Below, piece after piece: positions 26,001-35,700 of a DNA stretch of 64,000 nt. Location: NCBI RefSeq assembly GCF_002116905.1, contig NZ_CP015118.1:2356001-2420000 (forward strand), in the 5' to 3' direction. A model generated the notes under the pieces. It did no database searches, was not told the DNA's origin, and worked only from the letters and a program-made list of their open reading frames with translations. Within the stretch, counting starts at the first letter, position 1. Every line of letters starts with the position of its first letter. A program made the translations under genes and the position numbers. Source of the DNA: Piscinibacter gummiphilus (GTDB lineage: Bacteria; Pseudomonadota; Gammaproteobacteria; Burkholderiales; Burkholderiaceae_C).

Positions 26001-28324
26001 CCGAGGTGCTGGCACGCGCCAAGGCGGCGGCCCTCGGCGCGCAGGCGAACCAGGACTTGCCGTTCGAGCAGCTCGTCGAGGCGCTGCGCCCCGAGCGGAG
26101 CCTCAGCCACAACCCGCTCGTGCAGGTGACGCTGAACCACATCGCCGAGGATTTCCGCCCGTTCGAATCGGCGCTGGGTGTGTCGATGACGGCGTACGAG
26201 GTGCTGCGCGAGACGGTGCAGTTCGAGCTCACGCTCGAGACCCACGAGGCGCCGGACGGGCGCCTGCGTGTGTCGTTCGTGCACGCGAAGGAACTGTTCG
26301 AACCCGACACCGTCCGTGCGCTGGCCGCGCACTACCTGACCCTGCTGCGCGCCTTCGTGGACCAGCCCGGACAGGCCCTCGCCGACGTGGTGCTGCTCGA
26401 CGGCATCGAACGCGAACGCCAGGCCGCCTGGGGCCGCGGGGCGGCGTCCGCTGCCGAGCCGCGCTGGGTTCACCAGTTCGTCGAGGCCCGGGCCCGCGAA
26501 CGGCCCGATGCCGCCGCCGTCCTCCATGGCGACCAGGTCCTCGGATACGGCGAACTCAACCGCCGGGCGAACCGCCTCGCGCACCGGCTGATCGCGCTGG
26601 GCGTGGGGCCCGAGGCCCGGGTGGGCATCGCCGTCGAGCGGTCGGTCGACATGGTGGTGTGCCTGCTCGCGACGATGAAGGCGGGCGGCGCCTACGTGCC
26701 GCTCGACCCCGCCTATCCGACGGAACGGCTCCACCACATGGTGCGCGACAGCGGCATCGCGCTGGTACTGTGCCAGGGGGCGGTGCACGACCGGCTGCCC
26801 GCCGTGCCGGGCCTCGTGATGATCGACGTGGAGGCGGACCTCGCGGTCGACGTGCAGTCCGGCACCGAGTCCGGCGAGCGCGACCCGGAGGTCGTGCTGC
26901 ACGGAGAGAACCTCGCCTACGTGATCTACACGTCGGGATCGACGGGCCTGCCGAAGGGCGTTGCCGTGGCCCACGGACCGCTCGCGAGCCACCTGCGAGC
27001 CATCGGCGAGGTGTACGCGGTGACACCGTCGCACCGCGAACTCTTCTTCTTCTCGCTGAGCTTCGATGCCGCGGTGGAGCAATGGATGACCCCGCTGTGC
27101 GGCGGCGGCGCCATCGTGCTGTGCGATCGCGAGGAACTCGCGGGCGAACGTTTCGTCGACCTCGTGGTGCGCCACGGGGTGACGACGCTGCACGTCCCGC
27201 CGGCCTACCTGCGGGTGGTGGCGCCGCTGCTCGCCGACGTGCCCTCGCAGGTCCGCACCTGCATCGTGGGGGGCGAGGCCTTCCCCTGGGCCGACTACAC
27301 GCTCGCCCGCGCGGCCTTCCGCGCGCCGCGCATCGTCAATGCCTACGGCCCCACCGAGACCATCATCACGCCGACGGCGTGGGTCGGCGGGGAGCTGCCG
27401 GCGACTGCCTCGGGCAGCGTGCCCATCGGCACCCCGGTGGGGGCGCGCCACGTGCACGTGCTGGACGACGACCTGAACCTCGTGCCACGCGGCGTGATCG
27501 GCGAGCTCTACGTGGGTGGCCCGGAGATCGCGCGGGGCTACACCGGCCGGCCGGCCCTCACGAGCGACCGGTTCATCGCCGACCCGTTCGGCGCCGCGGG
27601 CGGCCGCCTGTACCGCACGGGCGACCGTGTGCGCTGGCACGCCGATGGCCACCTCGAGTACTTCGGCCGCCGCGACCAGCAGGTCAAGGTGCGGGGCTTC
27701 CGCATCGAGCTGGGAGAGATCGAGGCGAGGCTGCTCTCCCTGCCCGGGGTGCGGGAGGCGGTGGTCGGCGTGCTGGGCGACGGCGGAAGCGAACGCCTCG
27801 TGGCCCATGTGGGCGTGGGTCCGGGGACGGCGTTCGATGCCGAAGGACTGCGTGCGGCGCTCAAGGACCAGTTGCCCGACTACATGGTGCCGCACGCCAT
27901 CGTGCCGGTGCCGGCGCTGCCGCTCACGCCCAACGGCAAGGTGGACCGCGCGGCGCTGCCGGCTCCCGCCTTCGGTGTCCCGTCCGGCACCGTGGCACCG
28001 GCCGGCGACCTGGAAACGGCCATCGCCGCCATCTGGGCCGAGGCCCTCGGTGTGCCGCGGGTGGGCCGCCATGACAACTTCTTCGACCTCGGCGGGCATT
28101 CGCTCCTGCTGATCAAGGTCCACAGCCGGCTCGCCGAACGCCTGGGCCTGGCGGTCTCGATGGTCGACCTGTTCCAGCACACCACGGTCAGCGCGCTGGC
28201 CGCGTGCGCGGCGAGGGGCGGCGCCATGCCGGCCGCCACCGCCGGCGACGTGCAGGCACGGGCGCAGCGGCAGCGCAGCCATTTCCTCAAACGCCCGACA
28301 ACCGCGGAAAGAGCGACACCATGA
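23033..28324 (+). CDS. Loading NRPS: FAAL-PCP-C-A-PCP
   Basis: This 1,763-residue protein starts the chain. Residues about 1-590 form a fatty acyl-AMP ligase (LQYTSGSTSAPKGVMVTHAS, GDLGFEHGGHLHIAGRLKD). A carrier domain follows with its Ser in GSGGSSLTA at about 629. A condensation domain (690-1120, HHIVSDG at about 823) acylates the first amino acid. An adenylation domain (about 1150-1640, YVIYTSGSTGLPKG, NGKVDR) and a second carrier (LGGHSLLL, Ser about 1689) complete it. Pocket residues read D-A-E-H-I-G-A-I-T. The Glu at the third position suits a basic substrate such as Arg, but the match to known codes is imperfect. The stop overlaps the PKS start (ATGA). Confidence 0.93.
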   Translation: MTSAIPARPFPVDFVRHLRGLATHRPHDTAVIAVRDDGGQLVEETIAYARLDQRVRALAAQLQRDLSPGDRVLIALENGDDYAVSFFACFYAGVIAVPVFPPESRRAHHIGRLQAIAADAGVRTILTHGSLVPLLEIVASVLPGARVVAVDGHGDTGADAWTELAASPSDIAFLQYTSGSTSAPKGVMVTHASLMANMRALAEGFGVTDSDVFVTWLPLNHDMGLIGGLLQPIHAGIPVVLMSPRYFMERPLRWLEAIARHRGTISGGPDFAFRLCNERITPQQAARLDLSSWAVAFSGAEPVRPDTLDTFIALCAPGGFSPKAAYPCYGLAEATLFLTGGRRGEGMTATRYSARDLADRAVSADASGVALAGCGRTVTDHAVRIADPDTLLPMAPGLVGEIWAAGPSITRGYWNKLEATLDTFVERDGRTWLRTGDLGFEHGGHLHIAGRLKDMIIVRGHNLYPQDIERAVEDAVDAVRKGRVAAFCVDGPGTERIGVAAEVSRSMQKLIPPERLVEALSEAVGEFCGEPLAVVVLLNPGGLPKTSSGKLQRRASRSGWLDGTLDAYAVLADGRLVVGSPTPAAPSVASPVAPAAGFATTLAALWHEVLKLDPAVTLRADAHFFGSGGSSLTAAELSARIEARWGVAIGPGDVFEHPRLDDLARHVAERRQAAPRTPEAPVAEAVGPAVMSHAQERQWFLWRLDPAATAHHVAARLDLSGDVGIGRLREAFARVVARHAPLRTVFREGTDGSAEPVVLHDLHVPVDEEDLRAADGAADEARLADALGRLNGQPFDLATGPLLRVACLRTGRDAHVLVLVMHHIVSDGASMQVLLDELAARLRDDGVEPPPLPLSYAAHAARQRARLAGGEGARQLAWWRATLGDDHPVLELPADHPRPAQAQYTAGCLTLDVPGELVQGLRRRAAAEGATLFMVLLAGCQALLHRYTGQRDVRVGAPIANRSHDARGLVGLFVNTVVLRSVVHGRLPLSEVLARAKAAALGAQANQDLPFEQLVEALRPERSLSHNPLVQVTLNHIAEDFRPFESALGVSMTAYEVLRETVQFELTLETHEAPDGRLRVSFVHAKELFEPDTVRALAAHYLTLLRAFVDQPGQALADVVLLDGIERERQAAWGRGAASAAEPRWVHQFVEARARERPDAAAVLHGDQVLGYGELNRRANRLAHRLIALGVGPEARVGIAVERSVDMVVCLLATMKAGGAYVPLDPAYPTERLHHMVRDSGIALVLCQGAVHDRLPAVPGLVMIDVEADLAVDVQSGTESGERDPEVVLHGENLAYVIYTSGSTGLPKGVAVAHGPLASHLRAIGEVYAVTPSHRELFFFSLSFDAAVEQWMTPLCGGGAIVLCDREELAGERFVDLVVRHGVTTLHVPPAYLRVVAPLLADVPSQVRTCIVGGEAFPWADYTLARAAFRAPRIVNAYGPTETIITPTAWVGGELPATASGSVPIGTPVGARHVHVLDDDLNLVPRGVIGELYVGGPEIARGYTGRPALTSDRFIADPFGAAGGRLYRTGDRVRWHADGHLEYFGRRDQQVKVRGFRIELGEIEARLLSLPGVREAVVGVLGDGGSERLVAHVGVGPGTAFDAEGLRAALKDQLPDYMVPHAIVPVPALPLTPNGKVDRAALPAPAFGVPSGTVAPAGDLETAIAAIWAEALGVPRVGRHDNFFDLGGHSLLLIKVHSRLAERLGLAVSMVDLFQHTTVSALAACAARGGAMPAATAGDVQARAQRQRSHFLKRPTTAERATP

Positions 28325-31300
28325 ACCCGACCGACCTCGACGTGGAGGACACCGACATCGCCGTCGTCGGCATGGCCTGCCGTTTCCCCGGCGCCTCCGA
28401 TGTGGACACCTTCTGGGCCAACGTGCGCGACGGTGTCGAATCCATCGAGACCTGGACCGAGGCCGAGCTGCGCGAACGCGGCGTGCCCGAGGCCGTGCTG
28501 CGCGACCCGCAGCACGTGCGGGCCGGCGCGCCGCTGCCCGGGGTCGACCAGTTCGACGCCGGCTTCTTCGGCTATTCGCCGCGCGAGGCCGAGGAGATGG
28601 ACCCGCAGCACCGCCTGTTCCTCGAGGTCTCGTGGCAGGCGCTCGAACACGCCGGCTACGACGGCGGGACCTGGGGCCGACCGATCGGCGTGTACGGCGG
28701 CGTGGGGGTCAACACGTACCTGCTGCGCCACCTGATGCCGAGCGGGCGTTTCTCCGACTTCAGCGACATCTCCTCGCTGCAGGGGCTGATGAACGGCAAC
28801 AACAAGGACTCGATGACCACCACGGTGGCCTACAAGCTCAACCTGCGCGGGCCGGCCGTGACGGTGCAGACGGCGTGTTCGACGTCGCTCGCGTCGGTGC
28901 ACGTGGCGTGCCGCGGCCTGCTGAACCACGAGGCCGACATGGCGCTGGCCGGCGGCGTGTGGGTCAACCTGCTGCACGACGGGGGCTACCGCCACCAGCC
29001 GGGGGCCATCCTGTCGTCCGACGGGCACTGCCGTGCGTTCGACGCACGAGCCACCGGCACCGTGATCGGCAGCGGCGCCGGCATCGTCGTGCTCAAGCGG
29101 CTGGCCGACGCGCTGGCGGACGGCGACACGGTGCACGCGATCGTCAAGGGCTCCGCGATGAACAACGACGGCTCCGCGAAGGTGGGCTACACCGCGCCGA
29201 GCGTCGAGGGACAGGCCGAGGTGATCCTCGCGGCGCAGGCGATGGCGGGGGTCGACCCGCGGAGCATCGGGTGCATCGAGGCCCACGGCACCGGCACCAC
29301 GATGGGCGACCCCATCGAGATCACCGCGCTCACGCAGGCATTCCGGGCCGGCACCGGCGACCGCAACTACTGCGCGATCGGCTCGGTCAAGACCAACGTG
29401 GGCCACCTCGATGCCGCCGCCGGCGTCGCCGGGTTCATCAAGGCGGCGCTGGCGCTGCGCCACCGCACGCTGCCACCCAGCCTGCATTTCCAATCGCCGA
29501 ACCCGCAGATCGACTTCGCGTCGAGCCCGTTCTACGTGAACACCACCACCCGGCCGTGGCCCGCGGGGGACACACCTCGCCGAGCCGGCGTGAGTTCGTT
29601 CGGCATCGGCGGCACGAACGTGCACGTCGTGCTGCAGGAGGCCCCGCTCCGCCCGGTGGCCACCGGCCTCGGGCGCTGGCAGTTGCTTCCGGTGTCGGCC
29701 CGCACGCCCGCGGCGCTCGACGCCGCGCTGGCCCGGCTTGGCGACCACGTCGCCCGCCACGACGGGCAGCGCATCGAGGACGTGGCCCGGACGCTCCAGA
29801 CCGGCCGCAAGGCATTCCCGCGCCGCGCCGTGGCGCTGGTGCGTGGACGCGATGACGCCGTCGACGTGCTCGCACGCCGCGATCCCCGGCGCTTCCACGC
29901 CGGGGTGGCGCCGGCGGCTGAACGGCCCTCGGTGGTCTTCATGTTCCCGGGGCAGGGCTCGCAGCACGTGGGCATGGCCCGTGATCTGTACGAGACCGAA
30001 CCGGTGTTCCGTGCCGCGTTCGACCGTTGTGCCGACGGGCTCCGGAACGAGCTGGGGCTGGACCTGCGCACCGTGGTGCACCCGGCCGCACCGTCCGAGG
30101 CCGACGCGGTCCGGTTGTCGGGCACGGCCCTCACGCAGCCCGCGCTGTTCGCCGTCGAGTACGCGCTGGCACGGCTGTGGACGAGCTGGGGCGTGGTGCC
30201 GCAGGCGATGATCGGGCACAGCATCGGCGAGTACGTGGCCGCCTGCCTGGCCGGTGTCTTTTCCCTCGACGATGCGCTGAAGCTGGTCGCCGCTCGGGGC
30301 CGCCTGCTGCAGGCGCTGCCGACGGGGGCGATGCTGGCGGTCAACCTGCCCGAGGCCGACGTGGCCGCGTGGCGCGACCGGGGCTGCGACGTGGCGGCGG
30401 TCAACGCGCCGCAGAGCTGCGTGCTGTCGGGTCCGTCCGAGGCCATCGCCGAGGCCGAGCGTGCGCTGGCGGCGCAGGGCGTGGCGGTGCAGCGGCTGCA
30501 GGTCTCGCACGCGTTCCACTCCGCGATGGTCGAACCGGCGGAAGCGGACCTGGAGGCCCTGGTGGCCGGCATGGTCCGTGGGGCACCCTCGATCCCCTTC
30601 GTCTCGAACGTCACGGGCCGCTGGATCACGGCGACGGAAGCCGCGGACCCGCGCTACTGGTCGCGCCACCTGCGCGGCACCGTCCGTTTCGCCGACGGCC
30701 TCTCCGAACTGCTGCGCGAACCCGGACGCGTGTTCCTCGAAGTGGGCCCGGGCGAGTCCCTCACGCAGCTGACGCGCCGCCATCCGGCGGCCGGCGCCGC
30801 CGTGGTGGTCTCGTCGCAGCCGCACCCACGGCAGGCGGACACCGCGGCCGATCACCTGCCGCTCGCCGCGGGCCGGCTGTGGGCTGCCGGTGTCGCACTC
30901 GACTGGGACACGCTGGCCCACGGCGAGGCCCGCCGACGCGTGCCGCTGCCGTCGTACCCGTTCGAGCGGCAGTCCTACTGGATCCCGGCCGGTGATCCCG
31001 GCGCGGTGCGCTCCGCGGGACCGCAGGACCTGGTGCGATCGCTCGACGACTGGTTCCACGTGCCGACGTGGCGCCGCGCCGGCGCGGCATCCACGCCCGA
31101 TGCGGTGGATGGCACCGTGCTCGTGTTCGGCGATGCCGGGGCGGGCGCCACCGCTGTCGTGGACGCGCTGAAGGCGCGCGGCGCGGCGGCCGTGGTGCGG
31201 GTCGAGGCGGCCGGCGGATTCGAGTTCATCGGTGGGGACCGTGCGCTGGTCGCACCGGGGGAGGGGGCGGACGTCGTGCGCCTGCTGGCGGCGGTGCGGG

Positions 31301-32781
31301 AGCGTGCCGGTCCCGTGCGCCGCGTCGTCCACCTCTGGAACGCGGAGGTGGGGGGCGACGTCCCGGCACGCGGTTTCCTCACGCTGACCGCGCTGGCCCG
31401 CGCGCTCGACGAGGTGCAGCCCGGCGAACCGGTCGCCCTCGACGTGGTGACTCGCGGCCTTGCCGACGTGACGGGCGACGAACCGCTCGATCCGCGGCAG
31501 GCGCTGCTCGTCGGCCCGGGGCGGGTGCTGCCGCAGGAACACTCGTCGTTGTCGTGCCGGCTGATCGACCTCGGCGTGCTGCCGCTCGCCGGCGCCGCCA
31601 TGCGCGTGGCCGCGGAGGTGCCCGCCGCGGACGAGGGCCTCGTGGTGGCCTACCGCGGCGCCCACCGCTGGGTGCAGTCGTACACCGCGGTGGCGCGGCC
31701 GGCATCGCCCCCCGGCCCCTGGCGTGACCAGGGGATCTACCTGATCACCGGCGGCCTGGGCGGCGTGGGCCTGGCCCTCGCCGAACACCTCGCCCGCACC
31801 GTGCGCGCGCGGCTCGTGCTCGTGGGGCGTTCGGCGCCCGATGCCGCGCGTCAGCAGGCGGTGGACCGCCTGCGCGGTCTCGGGGCGGACGTGCTCGTGC
31901 TGGAGGGCGACGTCGCGGAACCCGGCGACGCCCGCCGGTTCGTGGTGTCGGCCCGCGAGCGCTTCGGCGCGCTGCACGGCGTGGTGCATGCCGCGGGAAT
32001 CGCCGGGGGCGGCCTCGCGGTCGACGCGACGGCGGTGCGGCTCGCCGGCGTGCTCGCGGCCAAGGTGGCCGGCACGGATGCGCTGCAGGCGGCACTCGGC
32101 GACGAACCGCTCGACTTCCTGATGCTGTGCTCGTCGCTCGCGACCGTGGCCGGGGGCCTGCGCAAGGTCGACTACACCGCGGCCAACGCGTACCTCGACG
32201 TGACGGCGCTGCGCGCGACGCGCGGGTCGCCGTACCCCGTGGTGTCCGTCAACTGGGACAGCTGGCGCGACGTCGGCATGGCGGGGGCGATGGCGATGCC
32301 CGACGGGGTGGGCATCCGCCCGGCCGATGGCGTGCTGGCGTGCGAACGCATCCTCGCCGCGCCGCTTCTGCCGCAGGTCATCGTGTCCACGGTCGACCTG
32401 GCGGCGCGGCTGGACGGCACGCGGGGCGACCTGCTCGCCGGCCCGCTGGTGATCGCGGCTGCCGACCGCGGCACCGGCCATGCCCGGCCGGCACTGACCA
32501 CGCCGTTCGAGGCGCCCGACGGGGAGCTCGAGGAGACCATCGCCGGTGTGTGGCGGACGATGCTGGGCATCGCCGAGATCGGTCGTTTCGACAACCTGTT
32601 CGAGCTGGGCGGCGATTCGCTGCTGGGCATCCAGATCCTCTCGAAGGTGCGGGCCGTGTACGCGGTCGAGCTGCATCCCGCCCCGTTCTTCAAGCACCCC
32701 ACCGTCGAGGCGCTCGCCGGGGTCGTCGAGAACCTGCTGCTCGACGAGATCGAGCGCCAGGACCTGGCCACCGCACCCTGA
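28321..32781 (+). CDS. Type I polyketide synthase module: KS-AT-KR-ACP
   Basis: This 1,486-residue module extends the aminoacyl chain by two carbons. The KS has Cys about 186 in QTACSTSLASVH and the His residues in EAHGTGTTMGD and KTNVGHLDAAAG. The AT has Ser about 634 in GHSIGEYVAA and the HAFH motif near 730, which predicts malonyl-CoA. A ketoreductase (about 1135-1320) has TGGLGGVG and the YTAAN active-site region. The ACP Ser is in LGGDSLLG near 1433. No methyltransferase, dehydratase or enoyl reductase is visible, so a beta-hydroxy unmethylated unit is expected. The start at 28321 overlaps the previous stop; the next gene begins 14 bp downstream. Confidence 0.93.
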   Translation: MNPTDLDVEDTDIAVVGMACRFPGASDVDTFWANVRDGVESIETWTEAELRERGVPEAVLRDPQHVRAGAPLPGVDQFDAGFFGYSPREAEEMDPQHRLFLEVSWQALEHAGYDGGTWGRPIGVYGGVGVNTYLLRHLMPSGRFSDFSDISSLQGLMNGNNKDSMTTTVAYKLNLRGPAVTVQTACSTSLASVHVACRGLLNHEADMALAGGVWVNLLHDGGYRHQPGAILSSDGHCRAFDARATGTVIGSGAGIVVLKRLADALADGDTVHAIVKGSAMNNDGSAKVGYTAPSVEGQAEVILAAQAMAGVDPRSIGCIEAHGTGTTMGDPIEITALTQAFRAGTGDRNYCAIGSVKTNVGHLDAAAGVAGFIKAALALRHRTLPPSLHFQSPNPQIDFASSPFYVNTTTRPWPAGDTPRRAGVSSFGIGGTNVHVVLQEAPLRPVATGLGRWQLLPVSARTPAALDAALARLGDHVARHDGQRIEDVARTLQTGRKAFPRRAVALVRGRDDAVDVLARRDPRRFHAGVAPAAERPSVVFMFPGQGSQHVGMARDLYETEPVFRAAFDRCADGLRNELGLDLRTVVHPAAPSEADAVRLSGTALTQPALFAVEYALARLWTSWGVVPQAMIGHSIGEYVAACLAGVFSLDDALKLVAARGRLLQALPTGAMLAVNLPEADVAAWRDRGCDVAAVNAPQSCVLSGPSEAIAEAERALAAQGVAVQRLQVSHAFHSAMVEPAEADLEALVAGMVRGAPSIPFVSNVTGRWITATEAADPRYWSRHLRGTVRFADGLSELLREPGRVFLEVGPGESLTQLTRRHPAAGAAVVVSSQPHPRQADTAADHLPLAAGRLWAAGVALDWDTLAHGEARRRVPLPSYPFERQSYWIPAGDPGAVRSAGPQDLVRSLDDWFHVPTWRRAGAASTPDAVDGTVLVFGDAGAGATAVVDALKARGAAAVVRVEAAGGFEFIGGDRALVAPGEGADVVRLLAAVRERAGPVRRVVHLWNAEVGGDVPARGFLTLTALARALDEVQPGEPVALDVVTRGLADVTGDEPLDPRQALLVGPGRVLPQEHSSLSCRLIDLGVLPLAGAAMRVAAEVPAADEGLVVAYRGAHRWVQSYTAVARPASPPGPWRDQGIYLITGGLGGVGLALAEHLARTVRARLVLVGRSAPDAARQQAVDRLRGLGADVLVLEGDVAEPGDARRFVVSARERFGALHGVVHAAGIAGGGLAVDATAVRLAGVLAAKVAGTDALQAALGDEPLDFLMLCSSLATVAGGLRKVDYTAANAYLDVTALRATRGSPYPVVSVNWDSWRDVGMAGAMAMPDGVGIRPADGVLACERILAAPLLPQVIVSTVDLAARLDGTRGDLLAGPLVIAAADRGTGHARPALTTPFEAPDGELEETIAGVWRTMLGIAEIGRFDNLFELGGDSLLGIQILSKVRAVYAVELHPAPFFKHPTVEALAGVVENLLLDEIERQDLATAP

Positions 32782-32795
32782 ACCCGAGTCTCCCG

Positions 32796-35700
32796 ATGGC
32801 CCACACCGATCCGCTCGCGCAGCGTCGCGCCCGACTGTCCGACACCCAGCGCGAGCGGCTCGCCGAGCGCCTCCGCGGCGGGGCGGCGCGGGCGCCCGCC
32901 GCACCCACCATCCCGCGCCTGGGCCGCACCACGGCGCCGATGTCGCACGCCCAGCAGCGGCTGTGGTTCCTGTGGCAGCTCGATCCGTCCGATACCACGT
33001 ACCACCTCGGCGCGGCGCTGCGGCTCGAGGGGCACCTCGACGGCGAGGCCGTGCAGGCCGCGCTCGACGCGGTGGTGGCGCGCCACGAGGCCCTGCGCAC
33101 GGACTTCCAGCCCGACGCCGACGGGCGCGCGGTGCAGCACATCCGGCCGGTCCGGCGGGTGCCGCTCGTGACGGAGGACCTGTCGAACGAGGACGGCGAG
33201 GCGCGGGCGATGACGCTCGCCCGGGCGTTCCACGACCAGCCGTTCGACCTGGCGAACGGCCCGCTGCTGCGGGCGTGCCACCTCCGGACGGGCGAAGGGA
33301 AACACCTGCTCGTGCTGGTGATGCACCACATCGCCACCGACGCCTGGTCGCGGCAGATCGTGCTCGGCGAGTTCGCCGCGCACTACAACGCCCGGGTGCG
33401 CGGTGAACCGTGTGTGCTGCGCGAGCTGCCCATCCAGTACGCGGACCATGCGCAGTGGCAGCGCGATGGCCTCGCGTCCGGCGAATCGGCCCGGCAGCTC
33501 GCGTGGTGGACCACGCAGCTGGGTCCGGCACAGCCCGTGCTGCAACTGCCGGCCGACCGGCCGCGAGGCGCCTCGTCCACCCGGCGTGCCGCGGAGCTCC
33601 GGGTCGACGTGCCAGCGGCCACCGCCACGGCCCTGCTGCGGTTCGCGCAGGCCCGCCACACGACGCCCTTCGTCGCGCTGCTGACGGCCTTTTTCCTCGT
33701 GCTGCACCGGCACACCGGCGAACGCGACCTGCGCGTGGGCGTGCCCACGGCCAACCGCCACCAGGCGGACACCGCCGGCGTGGTCGGCCTGTTCGTCAAC
33801 ACCCAGGTGATGCGCTGCCTGCTCGACGAGACCGACACGCCCGGAGACGTCCTCGACCGCGTGCGCGAGGCCACGCTCGGCGCACAGGCGCACCAGGACC
33901 TGCCGTTCGACCAGCTCGTGGAAGCACTGGCGCCCGGACGGGGCGACCACGGGCCGCAGCTGTTCCAGGTCATGTTCAACCACCTGAAGCTGGACCACGA
34001 GGCCCTGACACGCCTCGAGGGCCTGATGCTGCACGACTACGTCGGTCTCGGCGAATCGGCCCCGTTCGACCTCGTGCTCGACACGCTGGAGCGTGGTGAC
34101 GGCCGCCTGGCGGCGAACTTCCGTTTCGACGCGGCCTTGTTCGATCGGACGACCATCGAACGGTTCGCGCGCCACTACTTGGCGGCGCTCGACGGACTGG
34201 TCGCCCTGGCCGGCTCGCCGTTGCGGGCGATGGACCTGTTGTCGCCGACCGAGCGTGAGCGGCTGTCGGCGTGGGGCGACCGCACGGGCACGTTCGAGTC
34301 CACTCCGATCCATGTGTTGATCGAGCGTCAGGTACGGGAACGGCCCGATGCGACGGCGGTGGTGTTCGAGGACCAGTCACTGAGCTATGCGGAACTGAAC
34401 CGCCGGGCGAACCAGGTGGCGCACCGCTTGATCGGATTGGGTGTGGGCCCCGAGGTCAAGGTCGGCCTCTCGACCCAGCGGTCGCTGGAGATGGTGGTGG
34501 GGTTGCTGGGGATCCTGAAGGCCGGGGGCGCGTACGTGCCGCTGGACCCGGCGTACCCGGCGGACCGGCTGGCGTACATGCAGGCCGACAGCGGCGTCGC
34601 GCTGGTGCTCGGTTCGGAGGACCTCGGCGCGGAACGGTTCGCCGGCCAGCCCGAGCACGACCCCCAGGTGCCGGTGCACGTGGAGCAGCTCGCGTACGTG
34701 ATCTACACGTCGGGGTCGACGGGACGCCCGAAGGGCGCGCAGCTGAACCACCGCAACGTGACGCGGCTGCTGGAGGCCACGCAGCCGTGGTTCGGGTTCG
34801 GACCTCAGGACGTGTGGACGATGTTCCATTCGTACGCGTTCGACTTCTCGGTGTGGGAGATCTTCGGCGCGCTGTGCACGGGCGGGCGGCTGGTGGTGGT
34901 GCCGCACTGGGTGAGCCGTTCGCCGGAAGACTTCGTGGGCCTGCTCAAGGCGCAACGGGTCACGGTGCTGAACCAGACGCCGTCGGCGTTCGGGCAGCTG
35001 ATGGGCGTGCGTGGCGCATACGAAGACGGCCTGGCGCTGCGCGCGGTGATCTTCGGCGGCGAGGCGCTGGAGCCGGAGCGGCTGCGGCCGTGGATGGAGC
35101 GCTGGGGCGACGAGACGCCGCAGCTGATCAACATGTACGGGATCACCGAGACGACGGTGCACGTGACGTACCGGCGGGTGACGAAGGCGGACCTGGGGCA
35201 GGGGCGCAGCCCGGTGGGCACGGCGATCCCGGACCTGGGGCTGCGGGTGCTGGACGAGCGGCTGGAGCTGGCGCCGATCGGGGTGCCGGGGGAACTGCAC
35301 GTGTCGGGCGAAGGGCTGGCGCGGGGGTATCTGAACCGGCGAGGGCTCACGGCAGAGCGTTTCATCGCGGACCCGTTCAGCGAAGGCGGGCGGCTGTACC
35401 GCACGGGGGACCTGGTGCGCTGGAGCGCGGAGGGCCAGCTGGAGTACCTGGGTCGCATCGACCAGCAGGTGAAGGTGCGGGGGTTCCGGATCGAACTGGG
35501 GGAGATCGAGGCACAGCTGCTGGCGCAGCCGGAGGTGCAGGAGGCGGTGGTGGTGGCCGACGAGGGCCGCCTGGTGGCGTACGTGACGGGCGAGGTGGAC
35601 ACAGCCGTGCTGCGAGAGCGGCTGGGCCGGGTGCTGCCGGACTACATGGTGCCGGGGGCGATGGTGGTGCTCGGGGCGCTGCCGCTGAACCCGAACGGGA

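Noticed and set aside
30960..31740. A C-methyltransferase between AT and KR of the PKS
   Set aside because: No SAM-binding motif is visible; the segment reads as the structural part of a ketoreductase.
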